DNA of 64,000 nt from Gaeumannomyces sp. JS-464. Taxonomy: Eukaryota > Ascomycota > Sordariomycetes > Magnaporthales > Magnaporthaceae. The position numbers and the translations under genes were made by a program. Below the pieces are notes generated by a model, which was not told where the DNA came from, made no database searches, and saw nothing but the letters and a program-made list of their open reading frames with translations. The DNA lies in assembly GCA_002197995.1 (NCBI GenBank), contig NGZR01000001.1:6696001-6760000 (forward strand), in the 5' to 3' direction. Shown piece after piece: positions 60,754 through 64,000 of the stretch (the stretch's first letter is position 1; each line of letters begins with the position of its first letter).

Positions 60754-61476
60754 GATGGCAGGACGGGTGGTTGTGCGGGTGGTGGTGTTTTGTTATTGGA
60801 GGTGGATGACGTTGGCTTCTCAGGCGGCCGTGCAAACAGCAGGCGGGCTGACTGGAGCTGTTGCGTGAAGGCTGGGCGCGAACAAACGGCCGGGCTTGAG
60901 GAGCTGCCCTGTCTGCTGGTCGCAACCGAGCGAGCGGGGCGCTGACGCCAGGAGCAGGAGCGATCCCCAAGAACACCAGACTTCCCCCAATGCCGCTGGT
61001 ATCAATCAGATCGCCAGTCAACTATCTTGTGCAAGGCGGCGCAAGTAGCAAGCAGGCGAATGCCCTAAACACTCGAGAAAACCACATGCGGTGGCGGGGG
61101 CTCACTTGTCGACCTGAAATCGACGCGGCCCAAGATGGAGTTCGACCCGCCTGCATTGGGCTTGGTGCGCACGGAGCACACACTCCGCAGCTGAGTGCGA
61201 AGCACAGACCAGCACAGCATTGAGGAGAGCAGGGGTTGGAGCCTCTTGTGGAGATGGCCTCGTCTTTTGGCGTCCAGCCATCCAGAATCACGCCACGCCG
61301 CCGGCCTGCCTGCTCCAATTCCTTCCATTTACCAACGTAAAAACCCTTTGTTCAGCTATCTTCGGGTCAGATTCTAAGCTGCGTTGCGGGCAAAAGCAGC
61401 TTAAGAATAGGAACCAGAGGGACCGAAAAATGCACCCGCTACCTCTTTCTTGAGAAGATACAGTCGGTGGCCTAGT
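60754..61476. promoter_or_regulatory. Divergent promoter region (vps17 / EF-G2)
   Basis: 723 bp between two start codons. No gene seen. The short upstream ORF of the EF-G2 gene is listed separately. Confidence 0.55.
61430..61453 (+). promoter_or_regulatory. Seven-codon upstream ORF before EF-G2
   Basis: ATG at 61430 in A-rich context (GAAAAATG) followed by seven codons and TGA at 61451-61453, 23 nt before the main ATG. It would matter only if the transcript starts upstream of it. Confidence 0.35.
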
Positions 61477-64000
61477 ATGCTGTCATCTGGACGCTGTTTC
61501 CCAACATGCCGCAGCTGGGGTTCAGGGCTCTGCAGGCTGCGGTCTGTCCCTGTGCTAGTTTCGCACAGCCTCTCGCCCAGGATTCCAGCCTTGCGGTCTT
61601 CCTTGGCAACCCATTGGAGCCTGAGATGTTATACTGGTGATGCGACCACGTATTACGATGCCAAAGTGGAAGACATACGAAATATTGGAATTATCGCCCA
61701 CGTTGATGCGGTATGTCTGACCTACTAAGCCATAGCCAGGCGGTCTTCTCAACTCAGTCTGAAGACACTTTTCTAAGACCACCAGCCTGACATTCCCCGC
61801 CTTAGGGCAAAACGACAACGACAGAGCGCATGCTTTTCCATAGTGGCTTGACAAAGCACTTGGGTAGTGAGTAGAACCCTGAAATGAGACATCCACAGTC
61901 ATCACCCAAGACTCTAAGGCGTAGGCCACACATGCGGCGCATATGGTGGACATCGACTAAACGCACAAGCACGCAGATGTTGACAGCGGCGACACTGTCA
62001 CCGACTTCCTTCCGATGGAGAGGGATAGGGGTATCACCATCCAGTCCGCTGCCATCACCTTTCAATGGCCACGACTGGCAGAGTGTGCCCCGGGCGTCTC
62101 GCCCAAGACGGTCAACCTGATCGACACTCCCGGCCATCAGGATTTCCGCTTCGAGGTCGACCGCTGCATGCCTGTGCTGGACGGCGCCGTCTGTATCATC
62201 GACTCGGTCAAGGGCGTCGAGGCCCATACTGAGCGCGTCTGGGTCTCCGCACAGCAGTTTGCGATCCCCCGCATTCTCTACGTTAACAAGTTGGACCGCG
62301 ACGGCGCTTCCTTCCAGCGTTCCGTCTCTGAGGTCGCCAGCCGTCTCAACTCGTGGCCCCTGGTCCTCCAGATTCCCTGGTGGGACAAGGATACCTTTGT
62401 CGGCGTCATCGACGTTGTCAACAGCATCGGGTACCGCTGGAAGCCGTCCGGCGCTAAGACGACCTACGACCAGGAGAAGCTGAAAGCCGTCTTGGGTGAA
62501 ACCAACCCGGCCCTCTTGGCTCAGATAGACGAGGCATACCAAGCTCTCCTCAACACTCTCTGCGAACTGGACGAAGAGTTCCTTGACCAAGATCTCGACA
62601 ACATGACGCCCGAGATCATAAAAACCACGGTCAGGAAACTGATCAGTGCCGGCGACGGCAAGATGGTTCCCGTGTTTGCGGGCTCAAGTTTGAGAAACAT
62701 TGGCGTCGACCCACTCCTTGATGCTGTGGTCGACTATCTACCGAGTGCCGGCGAGCGGCCTCCACTCGAGGTTTCCATTGACGGGGTCAGGTCAACTCTG
62801 GAGCATGCCATCAAAAACCAAAGCTCCGGCAAAAACAAGCGCTTGGTGGGCATCTCTGCTCTCGCCTCCGTGTTCAAAGTCGCCAACGACTTTAACAAGC
62901 ACGATGCAGCAAAGAGCATGCTGTCGTTCGTCAGGGTGTACCACGGCAAGCTCCCGGCGACCGGCGAGGTGTGGAACGCAACCAGGGGCGCTGCAGAGCA
63001 CGCAATGAGCATGGTGCAGATCTCGGCCAATAAAACCCATCAAATCCCGCACTTGTCGACAGCCCAGATCGGAGCACTAAAGGGTCTTAAGGAAGCCAAA
63101 ACCGGCGACACCTTGATAGTCGCGACCAACGCCGGTCACAAGTGGACGGAAAACCCGCTAAGCAGGCTCCAGGTCCGGCCTGCAGAGATCCCGCATCCCG
63201 TGGCCTTCATCACCATGGCACCTCACTCCAGATCAGGGATCAAAAGTGTCGAGAGCGCCCTGGAGAGGCTATCTCGAGAGGATCCCAGTCTTCGGTTTAG
63301 CTACAACGACAAGGAAGAGCTCTTTATTCTATCCGGCATGGGCCGTCTGCATATCGAGGTCTCATTGGACCGACTTAAGACCGTGTACGGTCTGGAGGCC
63401 AACATCTTTGGCATCGAGGTTGAGTACAAGGAGTGCATCTTGCAGGCCACGGAGCCCCAGCGCCATCTCTTCAATGGAGTCGTGAACAGCAAGAGCGGCA
63501 AAGCGGCCTGTACAGTCGCCCTTGAGCCAAAGCCCGAGGGAGGAGAGGAAGAAAGCTATGCGGTGCGTATCGACGAGGACAACTCGGTCCGTATCACCTT
63601 TGTGGAGAACCCCGACGGGTCCGGGTGGCCTGAGGGCTTCGATCTCGAAAAGACGCGACACGAGCTCCTGAACGGTGCGGCCGCGGCCCTCCGCACGGGG
63701 CCGAGGCTGCGCAGGCCGGTGCATAGCTGCGTGGCCAACGTCACCTACAACCCAGCAACCGACTTCTTCGGCGCCGGCACGCCGAGCTCTCACAACGTTA
63801 AGGCAGCCTACAACGCCGTCAAGGCGTGCCTCAAGGATGCCCACGCCAAATCGCTAGTCGGAATCCTCGAGCCCGTCATGAGGGTAGACATCACCTGCCC
63901 CGAGACCGCCGCCGACGCTATCCAACACGACATCTCGGGTGCCCGCGGCGGAACCGTGCTGGAGGTGATGGACAAGAGCGCCGAGGGGCCTGCGGCTGCC
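61477..64000 (+). CDS. mef2: Mitochondrial ribosome-releasing factor 2 / EF-G2 (3' end outside window)
   Basis: GTPase that, with recycling factor, splits mitochondrial ribosomes after termination. Exons 61477-61710, 61806-61866 and 61977 to the window edge; 773 codons are visible and about the last 80-100 residues are missing. The start gives an Arg/Ser/Leu-rich mitochondrial presequence, then GDATTYYDAKVEDIRNIGII. G1 is AHVDAGKTT (made by the first splice), switch 1 ERDRGITIQSAAI, G3 DTPGHQDF and G4 NKLD. Domain III has SGMGRLHIEVSLDRLK, and domains IV and V start in the window. The second intron uses donor GTGAGT at 61867, giving the conserved GNVDSGDTVTDFLP. No frameshift in more than 2 kb. 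The in-frame TTG at 61450 is not a likely start. Confidence 0.93.

Overview
The window is nuclear DNA of a filamentous ascomycete, most probably a Sordariomycete of the Sordariales type. Genes are GC-rich and carry short (about 57-120 nt) GT-AG introns with CTRAY branch points. The gene set is typical of the group: THO complex, COP9 signalosome, retromer Vps17, Lam/Ysp2-type sterol transporter, homoserine O-acetyltransferase, GH3 beta-glucosidase, and a 2EXR/F-box-like protein of the kind common in Chaetomiaceae. The family assignment is inference; no rRNA or other marker gene is present.

Layout: DUF300/TMEM184 membrane protein (57-2068, +); THO2 (3914-11717, -); homoserine O-acetyltransferase met2 (12816-14498, +); secreted GH3 beta-glucosidase (14877-18057, -); 4 kb without genes; secreted bacterial-type cyclohexadienyl dehydratase-like protein (22176-23008, +); phosphate:H+ symporter (25350-27612, +); dynamin-family GTPase (28964-31392, +); GRAM/VASt sterol-transfer protein (31786-36314, -); unknown MIT-like/coiled-coil protein (37588-39280, +); cyclin L-like protein (39385-40483, -); SLIP-GC-like GTPase (41454-45142, +); small secreted Cys-containing protein (46678-47295, +); CSN6 (47866-49394, +); polyol-type zinc dehydrogenase (50341-52010, -); 3.6 kb without genes; a degenerate 2EXR/F-box-like gene (55581-58269) split by a solo LTR; vps17 (58554-60753, -); and mitochondrial EF-G2 (61477 to the window edge, +).

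The genes are mostly independent housekeeping units. THO2/met2, GH3/PheC-like, sterol protein/MIT-like protein, cyclin/SLIP-GC and vps17/EF-G2 are divergent pairs with shared upstream regions. No biosynthetic cluster or defence island is apparent. Perfect TGACTCA elements in front of met2 point to cross-pathway (CPC-1/Gcn4) control.

The most notable findings are: (i) a 351-bp solo LTR with TG...CA ends and a perfect 5-bp target duplication CTTAC inside the 2EXR-like gene, whose removal restores the reading frame; (ii) two complete introns separated by a single nucleotide in the GH3 gene, plus a GC-AG intron in the same gene; (iii) an intronless, secreted PheC-like protein that may have come from bacteria; (iv) two pure C runs of exactly 43 nt and one G run of 26 nt; (v) about 30 apparent one-base deletions, mostly in short homopolymers, spread over conserved genes that are unlikely all to be dead. 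Point (v) looks like sequence error and means many reading frames here need a one-base correction.
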